In this document: piece by piece, positions 45,554-53,520 of the stretch
How positions within the stretch are numbered: position 1 is the stretch's first letter
How the letters are laid out: each line of letters opens with the position of its first letter
From: Elizabethkingia meningoseptica_A
GTDB lineage: Bacteria; Bacteroidota; Bacteroidia; Flavobacteriales; Weeksellaceae
Direction: 5' to 3'
Assembly (NCBI RefSeq): GCF_045762675.1
Contig: NZ_JBJDLK010000003.1
Coordinates: forward strand, 496,001 to 560,000
Length of the DNA stretch: 64,000 nucleotides
Notes under the pieces: model-generated
The model's database searches: none
What the model was told of the DNA's origin: nothing
The model's input: the letters and a program-made list of their open reading frames with translations, nothing else
Position numbers and translations under genes: made by a program

Positions 45554-47797
45554 ATGCTACTAAGATTACTATTTTCAATTTTTATTTTTTTGTTTTCCAT
45601 TACTCAGGCACAAATTATTATTTCGGGTAAGGTTACAGCTAAAGGAAAAGCCGTAAAGAACGTTTCAGTTACACTGAAAGATACTTATGATGGTGCAACA
45701 ACAGATGCAAATGGTAATTATAGCTTTCAGACAACAGAAACCGGAAATCATGTAGTTACATTTTCTGTTCCGGATTTTGCTGATGTTTCTAAAGATGTCT
45801 CGATTGCGGCGCAAAACCTTGTTGTAAATGCAGAGATGAAATCCTCTTTTAATGAGATAAGCGGAGTTGTACTTACCTCAGAATCCATTACCTCCAGTGG
45901 AAAAAACAGGTCAAATACGCTGTTAACGCCTCTGGATTTTGTGACCACACCAGGAGGTGAAGGACAGATAACAGCAACTTTAAAATTTCTCCCGGGGACT
46001 CAGAAAATAGGAGATACCGAAGGACTTTTTGTGCGCGGTGGAACCAATACAGAAACAAAAACCTTTATAGATGGTAATCTGGTAAATAATTACTTTACAA
46101 ATTCCACACCGGGGATTGCCGGAAGGGACCGTTTTAATTCTTCAATTTTTAAGAGAAATGATTTCTCCCGTGGAGCATATTCTGCATTATACGGCCAGGC
46201 GTTATCTTCAGTTTTGGTACTGGAAACAATTGATCTTCCGGAAAAGACCTCTGCTGATCTTTTTGTGATGCCGATACTATATTCCGGGTCATATCAGAAC
46301 GTAAATACAGCAAGAACTTCCTCTTACGGGATACAGGCTTCCTATCTTAATATGAACTGGTTTACTAAAATGCTGAATTTTAATACAGATTTTGATCAGG
46401 GTCCAAAGAGTTTTTCTACAAATGCCAATTTCAGAATCAGAACCAAAGGAGGCGGGTTTATCAAATATTACGGAAGCTATGATTCCAATTTGGTAGGAAT
46501 TTTACAGCCAAGTCTGGAGACTAATTATGCGCAGATGAAAATAAAAATGAATGGAGAAAATACCTATCACAACCTCTCTTATCGTGAGAAGTTTGGGAAA
46601 TATTTACTGAATGTGGGGACTTCTTTTTCATATAATAAAAACGATCTGAATCTTAACTTTCTGAATGATAACCAGCAAGGCGTATATCAGATAGGAATCA
46701 ATAACAAAGGTTCTTATTTTAACTCCAAAGCTGTGGTAGAACGAAAGCTCTATACCGGATCAACAGTACGTGGTGGTGTAGAGTTTCAGAATAGTATAGA
46801 AGATATGGTATATGCACCAATGGACAAGACAGCTTTTAAAAAGCATTATAATGATTTAATTTCATCCGCTTTTGTGGAAGCAGACCTTCCTATCACACCA
46901 AGGTTTTCAGCAACATTGGGAACCCGGGTTGAAAATTCTTCCTATCTGAAAAAATGGAACATGGCACCAAGAGGAGCATTGGGATATCGTCTTTCCAAAG
47001 ACTGGACGACTTCTTTCTCCTATGGAATTTTCTACCAGAATCCGGAATCACGCTATATCAATTATCCGGCTCCATTAGGCTTTCAGCGGGCAGACCATTA
47101 TGTTTTGCAGATACAAAAAATTAACAGCAGCCGTAATTTTAGATTCGAGGTCTTTTACAAAGACTACCAAAAACTGACAAAAACTTACAGCTTTATAAAT
47201 CCGGAAGATCAGAACACCTATAGCGGACAACAGACAGCTGTAAACGTTAACGGAGGCGGATATGCAAAAGGATTTGAAGTTTTTTGGAGAGATAAAAAGA
47301 CAATCAAAAGTCTGGATTACTGGATATCTTATTCTTATCTGGATAGTAAAAGGGATTTTAATAATTATCCATACAGTATGGCGCCTACTTTTGCCGCAAA
47401 ACACACATTATCAGTTGTTGCCAAAAGATTTATAACAGACCTGAAAACACAAATAAATGCTTCTTATTCATTCGCTTCAGGAAGACCTTATTATGATTTG
47501 GTTTCAGAAAACGGAAATAATATAATCCGACATGAAGGGACTTTGAAATCTTACAGTTCACTAAATATGAGTCTGAATTATCTTCCGAATTTAGGAAAAA
47601 AAGATGCGAAAGTTTTTACAATTATATTTTTGGGCGTTGACAATATCCTGAATCAGAAAAACATTTATGGTTACAACTTCTCCGGTTCCGGTAACCGGTC
47701 ACCGATACTTCCGGTAGCCAATACAACAGTATATGTTGGAGCAATATTCCAATTCGGTATAGACCGGACTAAGGATACATTAGAGAATAATTTTTAA
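45554..47797 (+). CDS. TonB-dependent receptor with carboxypeptidase-like regulatory domain
   Basis: 747 aa outer-membrane receptor. Signal peptide residues 1-19, then a CarboxypepD_reg beta domain (about 22-95: ISGKVTAKGKAVKNVSVTLKD), a plug domain (about 110-230) with FVRGGTN, and a 22-strand-type barrel ending in an aromatic-rich tail. It imports an unknown ligand with TonB energy. It is followed after 18 bp by a small secreted protein, and preceded by a LytTR-type operator identical in layout to that of the kinase operon. Confidence 0.9.
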   Translation: MLLRLLFSIFIFLFSITQAQIIISGKVTAKGKAVKNVSVTLKDTYDGATTDANGNYSFQTTETGNHVVTFSVPDFADVSKDVSIAAQNLVVNAEMKSSFNEISGVVLTSESITSSGKNRSNTLLTPLDFVTTPGGEGQITATLKFLPGTQKIGDTEGLFVRGGTNTETKTFIDGNLVNNYFTNSTPGIAGRDRFNSSIFKRNDFSRGAYSALYGQALSSVLVLETIDLPEKTSADLFVMPILYSGSYQNVNTARTSSYGIQASYLNMNWFTKMLNFNTDFDQGPKSFSTNANFRIRTKGGGFIKYYGSYDSNLVGILQPSLETNYAQMKIKMNGENTYHNLSYREKFGKYLLNVGTSFSYNKNDLNLNFLNDNQQGVYQIGINNKGSYFNSKAVVERKLYTGSTVRGGVEFQNSIEDMVYAPMDKTAFKKHYNDLISSAFVEADLPITPRFSATLGTRVENSSYLKKWNMAPRGALGYRLSKDWTTSFSYGIFYQNPESRYINYPAPLGFQRADHYVLQIQKINSSRNFRFEVFYKDYQKLTKTYSFINPEDQNTYSGQQTAVNVNGGGYAKGFEVFWRDKKTIKSLDYWISYSYLDSKRDFNNYPYSMAPTFAAKHTLSVVAKRFITDLKTQINASYSFASGRPYYDLVSENGNNIIRHEGTLKSYSSLNMSLNYLPNLGKKDAKVFTIIFLGVDNILNQKNIYGYNFSGSGNRSPILPVANTTVYVGAIFQFGIDRTKDTLENNF

Positions 47798-47815
47798 ATA
47801 AAAAACCTTACCACA

Positions 47816-48460
47816 ATGAAAAAACTATTTTTAACAACACTACTTCTTTTTATCGGATTTTCCGCGTTTGCACAAAGTGCTTATGAAAAAGTAATGGCAG
47901 ATAAAATTGCTAAAATTGATCAGTGTAAAACCTACGATGAATTCACCGCTTTGAGTAATGATTTCTCCAGAATAGGAGATAAAGAGAAAACACAATGGCT
48001 TCCTTATTATTATGCTGCATTATCTACCATACAGGGGGGAAGAACATTAATGCGGGATAAAAAAACAGAGGTTTTGGATACTGCCGGAGATGCTGCAATA
48101 AATTATATTACAAAAGCAGAAGCATTAAGCCCGGATACAGCAGAATTGTCAATACTGAGTAAAATGGCACATGGACTTAAAATGATGGTAGATCCGATGT
48201 CCCGTTATATGACAGAAGGGCAGGCTGCACAAAAGGCACTGGAGGCAGCGATTAAAAAAGATCCGAATAATCCGAGAATCGCAATTTTACAGGCTGAAGA
48301 CCTGTATTTTACACCAGAGCAGTTTGGTGGCGATAAGAAAAAGGCAAAAGAAACTTTTCAGAAAGCAAAGGAGCTTTTTAAAACGTATAAGCTAAAAACA
48401 GCCTTAGACCCTAAATGGGGGGAGGATGAAGCCGACTATTTTCTTGCTCAGATGAAATAA
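47816..48460 (+). CDS. Secreted TPR-like protein
   Basis: 214 aa with a signal peptide (ends FSAFAQ). The mature part is helical with TPR-like spacing (AAINYITKAEALSPDTAEL, ALEAAIKKDPNNPRIAILQAEDLYF). Unknown function. It is in an operon with the TonB receptor and ends at a terminator, so a periplasmic partner of that receptor is plausible. Confidence 0.75.
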   Translation: MKKLFLTTLLLFIGFSAFAQSAYEKVMADKIAKIDQCKTYDEFTALSNDFSRIGDKEKTQWLPYYYAALSTIQGGRTLMRDKKTEVLDTAGDAAINYITKAEALSPDTAELSILSKMAHGLKMMVDPMSRYMTEGQAAQKALEAAIKKDPNNPRIAILQAEDLYFTPEQFGGDKKKAKETFQKAKELFKTYKLKTALDPKWGEDEADYFLAQMK

Positions 48461-48466
48461 TATTTT

Positions 48467-48494
48467 AACCCGGCTTCCACAGTCGGGTTTTTTT
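48467..48494 (+). terminator. Terminator after the receptor operon
   Basis: AACCCGGCT (48467-48475) pairs with AGTCGGGTT (48481-48489) with one G-U pair and loop TCCAC, followed by a T-run. Confidence 0.8.
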
Positions 48495-48524
48495 ACGATT
48501 CGGTATATAAAATAAACCTTTCGG
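48495..48524 (+). promoter_or_regulatory. LytTR-type tandem operator upstream of the kinase operon
   Basis: ACGATTCGG (48495-48503) and ACCTTTCGG (48516-48524) with a 12-bp spacer. Compared with the site at 45464 the half-sites differ at one base and the flanks GGTAT and CGGTAAT are shared. Start codons lie 60 bp (first site) and 59 bp (second site) after the repeat, so position is conserved. Confidence 0.7.
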
Positions 48525-48558
48525 TAATAAAAATTTCAGATATTTAGTGATTCATAAG

Positions 48559-48566
48559 TAAGTTTG
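48559..48566 (+). promoter_or_regulatory. -7 box of the kinase operon
   Basis: TAAGTTTG fits TAnnTTTG and lies 34 bp after the tandem repeat and 17 bp before the kinase start. The receptor gene has TTACTTTG (45527-45534) in the same position, one base off the consensus. Confidence 0.55.
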
Positions 48567-48583
48567 TAATAGAAATTAAGGAA

Positions 48584-49909
48584 ATGAAAAAATTAATGAT
48601 TAACGGCGGGTGGGTTATTTTGGGTTGTACCATTCTTTTTGGTGTTGTCCTTGTAGACCATGTGAGTTGGGAAAGCATTTGGATATCGTTTATCATTTCG
48701 TCCATGTATTTTATAATACTTTCTTTTTCACAGGAATTCCTTAACAACTTTCTGGATAAAAGATGGAGTTGGATTTATGATACGCGTAAGCGATTGATAT
48801 ATGGGGTCAGCTTAACCATAATTATTACTATTGTTAGTGTAATTCTTTGTAATTATATCAATTTTGTTGTAATTCAGAATGTAAGTCAGGAGAAGTTTTT
48901 TTCGAAAGACTACCAGTTTATCAATTGGTTTTTCATCAATTTTGCTTTATTGGTTTCGGCAATTTTTCATGCAAAAGGGTTTATGACGGCCTGGAAAGGA
49001 GAAGCTAAAAAAGCAGTTACAGAACAAAAAATTATTGCAACCTCTGCAAATGCACAGTTTGAAAGTCTTAAAAACCAGCTGGATCCTCATTTTTTATTCA
49101 ATTCCCTGAATGTATTAACCGCATTAATAGACGAGAGTCCGGATAAAGCGCAGAAGTTTACATCCTCAATGTCTAAAATCTACCGCTATGTGCTGGAACA
49201 AAAAGACAAAGAAGTCGTTCCGCTGGAAGAGGAAATTAACTTTGCACAGACTTATATTGAACTTTTAAAATACCGGTTTGAAGACAGTATTACATTCCAT
49301 CTGGATGTGAACGAAGATAATTCCAAAAGCTTTGTAGTACCGCTTTCTCTGCAACTGCTTCTGGAGAATTGTATCAAACATAATCATGCAACTTCGGGAA
49401 AACCACTGAATATTGAAATTTTTGTTCAGGATGGTAATCTTATCGTACGGAATAATCTTCAGAAGCGGGAATTACCCAATGAAAAATCAGGAATCGGATT
49501 ATCCAATATCGTACAGCGTTACAGCCTGTTGACCAAAAGAAACGTTTTTATTGAAAGTGATGAGAATTACTTCAGTGTTAAAATACCAATACTAACTCAA
49601 AAAAATAATACAATGCAGGTAAACTATGATAATAACGAAGAGCTGGCTTATAAAAAAGCGGCCAAGAGAGTGTCGGAGATTAAGGATTTTTATTCCAATC
49701 TTATTTCTTACTGTTGCGTAATGCCATTTATAGTGGTCATTAACCTTATGACTTCCAGAGGATTCTACTGGTTTGTTTTTCCTCTTTTTGGTTGGGGAAT
49801 GGGCGTGGTAATTCACGGATTTACAGTATTCGGCATAGGAAAAAGCTGGGAAGAACGTAAAATTCAGGAGCTGATGAACAAAGAAAAAAATACACAACAA
49901 TGGAAATAA
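48584..49909 (+). CDS. LytS/YehU-type sensor histidine kinase with C-terminal 2TM domain
   Basis: 441 aa. About four N-terminal membrane helices (residues 5-140) are followed by a His_kinase domain with phospho-acceptor H169 in QLDPHFLFNSLNVL and an ATPase lobe (LQLLLENCIKHNHA, GIGLSNIVQRY). After residue 345 it continues into a 2TM domain (AYKKAAKRVSEIKDFYSNLI ... KSWEERKIQELM) homologous to the next two proteins. The signal sensed is unknown. It is coupled to the next gene by a 10-bp overlap. Confidence 0.9.
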   Translation: MKKLMINGGWVILGCTILFGVVLVDHVSWESIWISFIISSMYFIILSFSQEFLNNFLDKRWSWIYDTRKRLIYGVSLTIIITIVSVILCNYINFVVIQNVSQEKFFSKDYQFINWFFINFALLVSAIFHAKGFMTAWKGEAKKAVTEQKIIATSANAQFESLKNQLDPHFLFNSLNVLTALIDESPDKAQKFTSSMSKIYRYVLEQKDKEVVPLEEEINFAQTYIELLKYRFEDSITFHLDVNEDNSKSFVVPLSLQLLLENCIKHNHATSGKPLNIEIFVQDGNLIVRNNLQKRELPNEKSGIGLSNIVQRYSLLTKRNVFIESDENYFSVKIPILTQKNNTMQVNYDNNEELAYKKAAKRVSEIKDFYSNLISYCCVMPFIVVINLMTSRGFYWFVFPLFGWGMGVVIHGFTVFGIGKSWEERKIQELMNKEKNTQQWK

Positions 49910-50190
49910 ATAATCAACAAGATGCCTACTATGAGGCACGGAAACAGGTACGGAAAGAATCCAGATTTTATGCAAATATACTCATGTGTTGTGCTTTCTG
50001 GGGATTCGTGGGAATCAATGATATTTTTGATTTTGTACATATTCCGGGATGGATTACCATCGTATTTATAATCATTACGATCATTACGGCAATTAAATTT
50101 GTACGAAATATTCTTCCTCAGCTTATTTTTAACAAAGACTGGGAAGAGCGGAGAATTAATGAACTGATGAAACAAAAAAAGGGACAATAA
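49900..50190 (+). CDS. 2TM domain protein
   Basis: 96 aa: two membrane helices (about residues 25-45 and 50-70) between an N-terminal amphipathic helix (YYEARKQVRKESRFYAN) and the signature DWEERRINELMKQ. It overlaps the kinase gene and is homologous to the kinase C-terminus and the following protein. Probably a membrane helper of this two-component system. Confidence 0.85.
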   Translation: MEINNQQDAYYEARKQVRKESRFYANILMCCAFWGFVGINDIFDFVHIPGWITIVFIIITIITAIKFVRNILPQLIFNKDWEERRINELMKQKKGQ

Positions 50191-50202
50191 ATCTGCTGAA
50201 TC

Positions 50203-50532
50203 ATGAATAATAATTTTGATAATAGAAATGCTGATTTTTATTCAGGAAAAGGGATAGAATACCTTGAAGCAAAAAGAAGGATAAAAGAAATTCGTGGATT
50301 TTATGTTCACTTGTTGGTGTATTTTTCCGTAAATCTTCTCTTATTTGCAATCCAGTTTTATGAATATGGATTTCTGAGCTGGGAAAATGCATTTCTTCCT
50401 GTATTATGGGGTGTTTGTGTATTCATTCACGCCGGTAAGGTATTTCTTCCGGGGCTTATTATGGGAGATGACTGGGAGAGAAAGAAAATAGAAAAACTAA
50501 TGAATAAATATAAATCGCAGAATAATAAATAA
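50203..50532 (+). CDS. 2TM domain protein
   Basis: 109 aa, second free-standing 2TM protein (AKRRIKEIRGFYVHLLVYF ... MGDDWERKKIEKLMNKY). It is 12 bp after its paralogue and 3 bp before the regulator gene, so all four genes form one operon. The function of the 2TM family is unknown. Confidence 0.85.
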   Translation: MNNNFDNRNADFYSGKGIEYLEAKRRIKEIRGFYVHLLVYFSVNLLLFAIQFYEYGFLSWENAFLPVLWGVCVFIHAGKVFLPGLIMGDDWERKKIEKLMNKYKSQNNK

Positions 50533-50535
50533 TAT

Positions 50536-51279
50536 ATGATTAAAACACTCATTATAGAAGACGAAAAACCAGCAGCACGCCGATTGGAAAGAATGTTGTC
50601 TAAATTCCCTGAACTTGATATTCAGCAGGTTACTCATTCTGTTGAAGAAGGCGTAAAATGGCTGTCGGAGAACGAACATCCTAAACTTATTTTTTCAGAT
50701 ATTGTTCTTGGAGACGGGCTTTCGTTTGATATTTTTGAGCAGGTTCCGATCAAAAGTTTTATTATTTATACAACAGCCTTTGATCAGTATACTTTAAAAG
50801 CTTTTAAGCTGAATAGTATTGATTATTTACTCAAGCCTATCGATGAGGAAGATCTTGCCAAGGCAATAGAAAAGTTCAAAAGTTTTATACCTTCTAACGA
50901 AGCAACCCCGCCGCATGAAGTAAAATCAATGCTGGGGAAAGAAAAAACAATACTTTCACGTATACTGGTGAAAATTGGTTATAATCTGAAAATCGTTATG
51001 ACCTCAGAAGTAAGCTGTTTTTATAGTGAAAACAAAATCGTGTATCTTCAGACGGCCGACCGAAGCTATCCTACAGATTATTCTTTGGAAGAGCTGGAGA
51101 ATATATTGGATGATACTCAGTTTTTCCGTGTAAACAGACAGTTTATTATTAATTTAACCCATATTAAGAATATACATACGTCTCCTGTATATAAAGTTGA
51201 CCTTAATTTTCAGCCCGATGCAGAAATTACCGTAAGCAGAGACCGTGTGAAAGATTTTAAAGACTGGCTGATGCGTTAG
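50536..51279 (+). CDS. LytTR-family response regulator
   Basis: 247 aa. Receiver domain residues 1-120 with phospho-acceptor D55 (FSDIVLGDG), Thr in IYTTAFDQYT and Lys in YLLKPIDE. The C-terminal LytTR DNA-binding domain (about 145-247) has the typical ending FFRVNRQFIINLTHIKNI and TVSRDRVKDFKDWL. It is partner of the kinase in the same operon. Tandem repeats at 48495 and 45464 are its likely targets, giving autoregulation and control of the TonB receptor. Confidence 0.93.
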   Translation: MIKTLIIEDEKPAARRLERMLSKFPELDIQQVTHSVEEGVKWLSENEHPKLIFSDIVLGDGLSFDIFEQVPIKSFIIYTTAFDQYTLKAFKLNSIDYLLKPIDEEDLAKAIEKFKSFIPSNEATPPHEVKSMLGKEKTILSRILVKIGYNLKIVMTSEVSCFYSENKIVYLQTADRSYPTDYSLEELENILDDTQFFRVNRQFIINLTHIKNIHTSPVYKVDLNFQPDAEITVSRDRVKDFKDWLMR

Positions 51280-51340
51280 TATTTTTGTTTTTGACTAAAA
51301 GTGAAATTAAAATTTTATTTTTAGTCAAAAATTAACAGGT

Positions 51341-52408
51341 ATGAAACGATATTCCCTTCTCGCGGGAATTGGAATTGTCTGTGTTCAGGGAATGGCCGCA
51401 CAAACATCTTCTTTTAATCTCAACGAGCAACTCGCTAAAAAAATTCTGACGCTTCCTGTGCATTGTATCCAGCAGGAATATCCTAATAAACTGGGGCAGG
51501 TGATAGGAAGTGATGCAGACCTTAAAACACCAAAGCAATTACGCCCTGTATTTTATGGTTGCTTCGACTGGCATTCATCAGTACATGGCTACTGGTCCAT
51601 AGCAGTTCTTCTGAAAAAATATCCGGCATTGGATCTGGATGGAAAGATCAGAGCGATGTTGAATCAGGCCATTACCCCGGAAAATGTTCAGAAAGAAGTA
51701 TTATTCTTTCAGGACAAAAATAATACATCATTCGAGCGCACATATGGCTGGGCGTGGTTTCTGAAGCTACAGGAAGCCTTATACGGTTGGAAAGATTCCG
51801 ATGCCCAACGCTGGCATTCTACATTTAAACCCCTTGAAAAAAAACTGGTAGAAAGCTATAAAGCTTATCTTCCTAAATTACTTTATCCTATACGAACCGG
51901 CCAGCATGATAATACAGCATTCGGGCTGACACTGGCATTGGAATATGCACGAAGTGTACAGGACAAGGAATTTGAAAAAACCATTACAGAAGCAGCAAAA
52001 AGATTGTTTTCCAATGATATAAATTGTAACCTGGCCTATGAACCAGGTGGAAATGACTTTCTTTCCCCTTGTCTGGAAGAGGCTTTATTGATGAGTAAAG
52101 TTATGCCCCGGCAGGAATACAGAATATGGCTTAAAAGCTTTATGCCGGAGCTATTCAATAAAACTTTCCAATTGCAGCCAGGAATGGTTTCAGACAGAAC
52201 CGATGGGAAACTGGTACATCTTGACGGGCTTAATTTTAGCCGGGCAGCTTGTTTTGTAGGTATTGCAAAAGCCTTACCCGAGCTTCAGTATTTAAAAAAA
52301 TCAGGAGATCAGCATTTTAATTATTCTATAAAAAGTGTTTCCACAGCAGATGATTATATGGGAAGCCACTGGTTGGGAACATTTGCTCTTCATGCGGTTC
52401 TTGAATAA
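51341..52408 (+). CDS. DUF2891 family secreted protein
   Basis: 355 aa with a signal peptide (ends QGMAAQ). The DUF2891 hallmark RPVFYGCFDWHSSVHGYW lies at about residues 67-84. Other conserved parts are ERTYGWAWFLKLQ, RTGQHDNTAFG and YEPGGNDFLSPCLEEA. The all-helical fold resembles alpha/alpha toroids of glycan-acting enzymes, but no activity is established. It is transcribed separately from the regulator operon. Confidence 0.88.
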   Translation: MKRYSLLAGIGIVCVQGMAAQTSSFNLNEQLAKKILTLPVHCIQQEYPNKLGQVIGSDADLKTPKQLRPVFYGCFDWHSSVHGYWSIAVLLKKYPALDLDGKIRAMLNQAITPENVQKEVLFFQDKNNTSFERTYGWAWFLKLQEALYGWKDSDAQRWHSTFKPLEKKLVESYKAYLPKLLYPIRTGQHDNTAFGLTLALEYARSVQDKEFEKTITEAAKRLFSNDINCNLAYEPGGNDFLSPCLEEALLMSKVMPRQEYRIWLKSFMPELFNKTFQLQPGMVSDRTDGKLVHLDGLNFSRAACFVGIAKALPELQYLKKSGDQHFNYSIKSVSTADDYMGSHWLGTFALHAVLE

Positions 52409-52469
52409 ATTTTAGGTGTTGATTTTAAATGTTTTATTGATTTGTATCAAAAAAAAATATAAAAAAAAC

Positions 52470-52496
52470 GCAACCATTTTTATTATCATCATCTTA
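52470..52496 (+). promoter_or_regulatory. Candidate ECF-sigma autoregulated promoter
   Basis: GCAACC (52470-52475), then 14 bp, then CATCTTA (52490-52496), upstream of the lipoprotein-sigma-anti-sigma operon. ECF sigma promoters usually have an AAC-containing -35 and a CGTC/CATC-like -10. This is a pattern match without a second copy in the window. Confidence 0.35.
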
Positions 52497-52524
52497 TATA
52501 AAAGACAAATAAAAATCAAATATT

Positions 52525-52956
52525 ATGAAGCTATTCAAGTTTGCGTTCCTTTTAGGAATCTTAGGGGTGTTCTTTACAAGTTGTTTAAATGACAGCAGAG
52601 GTGATTATACTAATTATGGTTACCTGTCGACAACAAATGTAGTTGCAAAAGAAATAAAACCTGCGGGAGAAAAAAGTACATTAACTGTAACTTACAAAAC
52701 GACAAATACCTGTCAGCAATTTGTACAGATTCAGCTGGTGAAGAATGAGAACAACACCACATTTGAATTAGGTGTTTTAGGTTCACAAACTACCGGAGAC
52801 GGGTGTACAAGTAAAGAAGAAGAAAAAACTCAGGATTATACGTTCCAGCCTACTAAAGCCGGAGATTATACCTTTAAATTCTGGGCAGGAAGAAATACTG
52901 ATAACACGGATATTTTCAAAGAAATTAAAGTAACTATTCCTGAAAAAGCACAATAA
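52525..52956 (+). CDS. Lipoprotein, first gene of the ECF sigma operon
   Basis: 143 aa. Lipobox LGVFFTSC with Cys20. The mature part is a beta-rich domain with two Cys (TNTCQQF, GDGCTSK) that may form a disulfide, ending in Ig-like strands (TKAGDYTFKFWAGR). Unknown function. It starts about 30 bp after a candidate ECF promoter, so it may be the target or sensor of the sigma factor encoded next. Confidence 0.7.
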   Translation: MKLFKFAFLLGILGVFFTSCLNDSRGDYTNYGYLSTTNVVAKEIKPAGEKSTLTVTYKTTNTCQQFVQIQLVKNENNTTFELGVLGSQTTGDGCTSKEEEKTQDYTFQPTKAGDYTFKFWAGRNTDNTDIFKEIKVTIPEKAQ

Positions 52957-52971
52957 GAAAAAATTTCCTTC

Positions 52972-53520
52972 TTGGATAAAGAACTAACTGAGATTGTTCG
53001 GCGATGCCAAAAAAACGATAGAAAAGCCCAGGAACTTTTGTATCGTCGGTTTTCTGCTGTTCTGTTTTCAATATGTCAAAGATATTCAGATAGCTATGAA
53101 AACGCTCAGGATACATTCCAGGAAGGCTTTATTCTTATTTTAAAAAAAATAGGACAATTCAGTTTCTCCGGTTCTGTAGAAGGCTGGATGAAACGAATAA
53201 TGGTTAATCTGAATCTGGAAAAACACAGGAATAAAGAAGTATGGTTAACCGAAATAGAGGAAAATATACCTCTGATAGATGAAGGAGAGGATAAGGAAAA
53301 TGAATTCCATAATGTAGGTTATGATGATCTCATAGGGTATATTCAAAGACTGCCATCGCAGTACAGACAGGTATTTAACCTTTATGTTTTTGAAGAATAT
53401 TCACACAATGAAATTGCAGAACACTTGAAAATATCCCCGGGAACGTCCAAATCGAACTTATCCAGAGCAAGAGAGCTCCTTAGGAAAGAGCTTATAAAAA
53501 TAAAACACAAAGCAGAATGA
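52972..53520 (+). CDS. ECF-type RNA polymerase sigma factor
   Basis: 182 aa, TTG start 15 bp after the lipoprotein stop (MDKELTEIVRRCQKN). Region 2 spans about 20-90 (YRRFSAVLFSICQRYS, AQDTFQEGFILILKKI) and region 4 about 120-175 (LPSQYRQVFNLYVFEEYSHNEIAEHL). No region 3, as expected for ECF. The stop overlaps the next start by 4 bp. Confidence 0.92.
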   Translation: MDKELTEIVRRCQKNDRKAQELLYRRFSAVLFSICQRYSDSYENAQDTFQEGFILILKKIGQFSFSGSVEGWMKRIMVNLNLEKHRNKEVWLTEIEENIPLIDEGEDKENEFHNVGYDDLIGYIQRLPSQYRQVFNLYVFEEYSHNEIAEHLKISPGTSKSNLSRARELLRKELIKIKHKAE

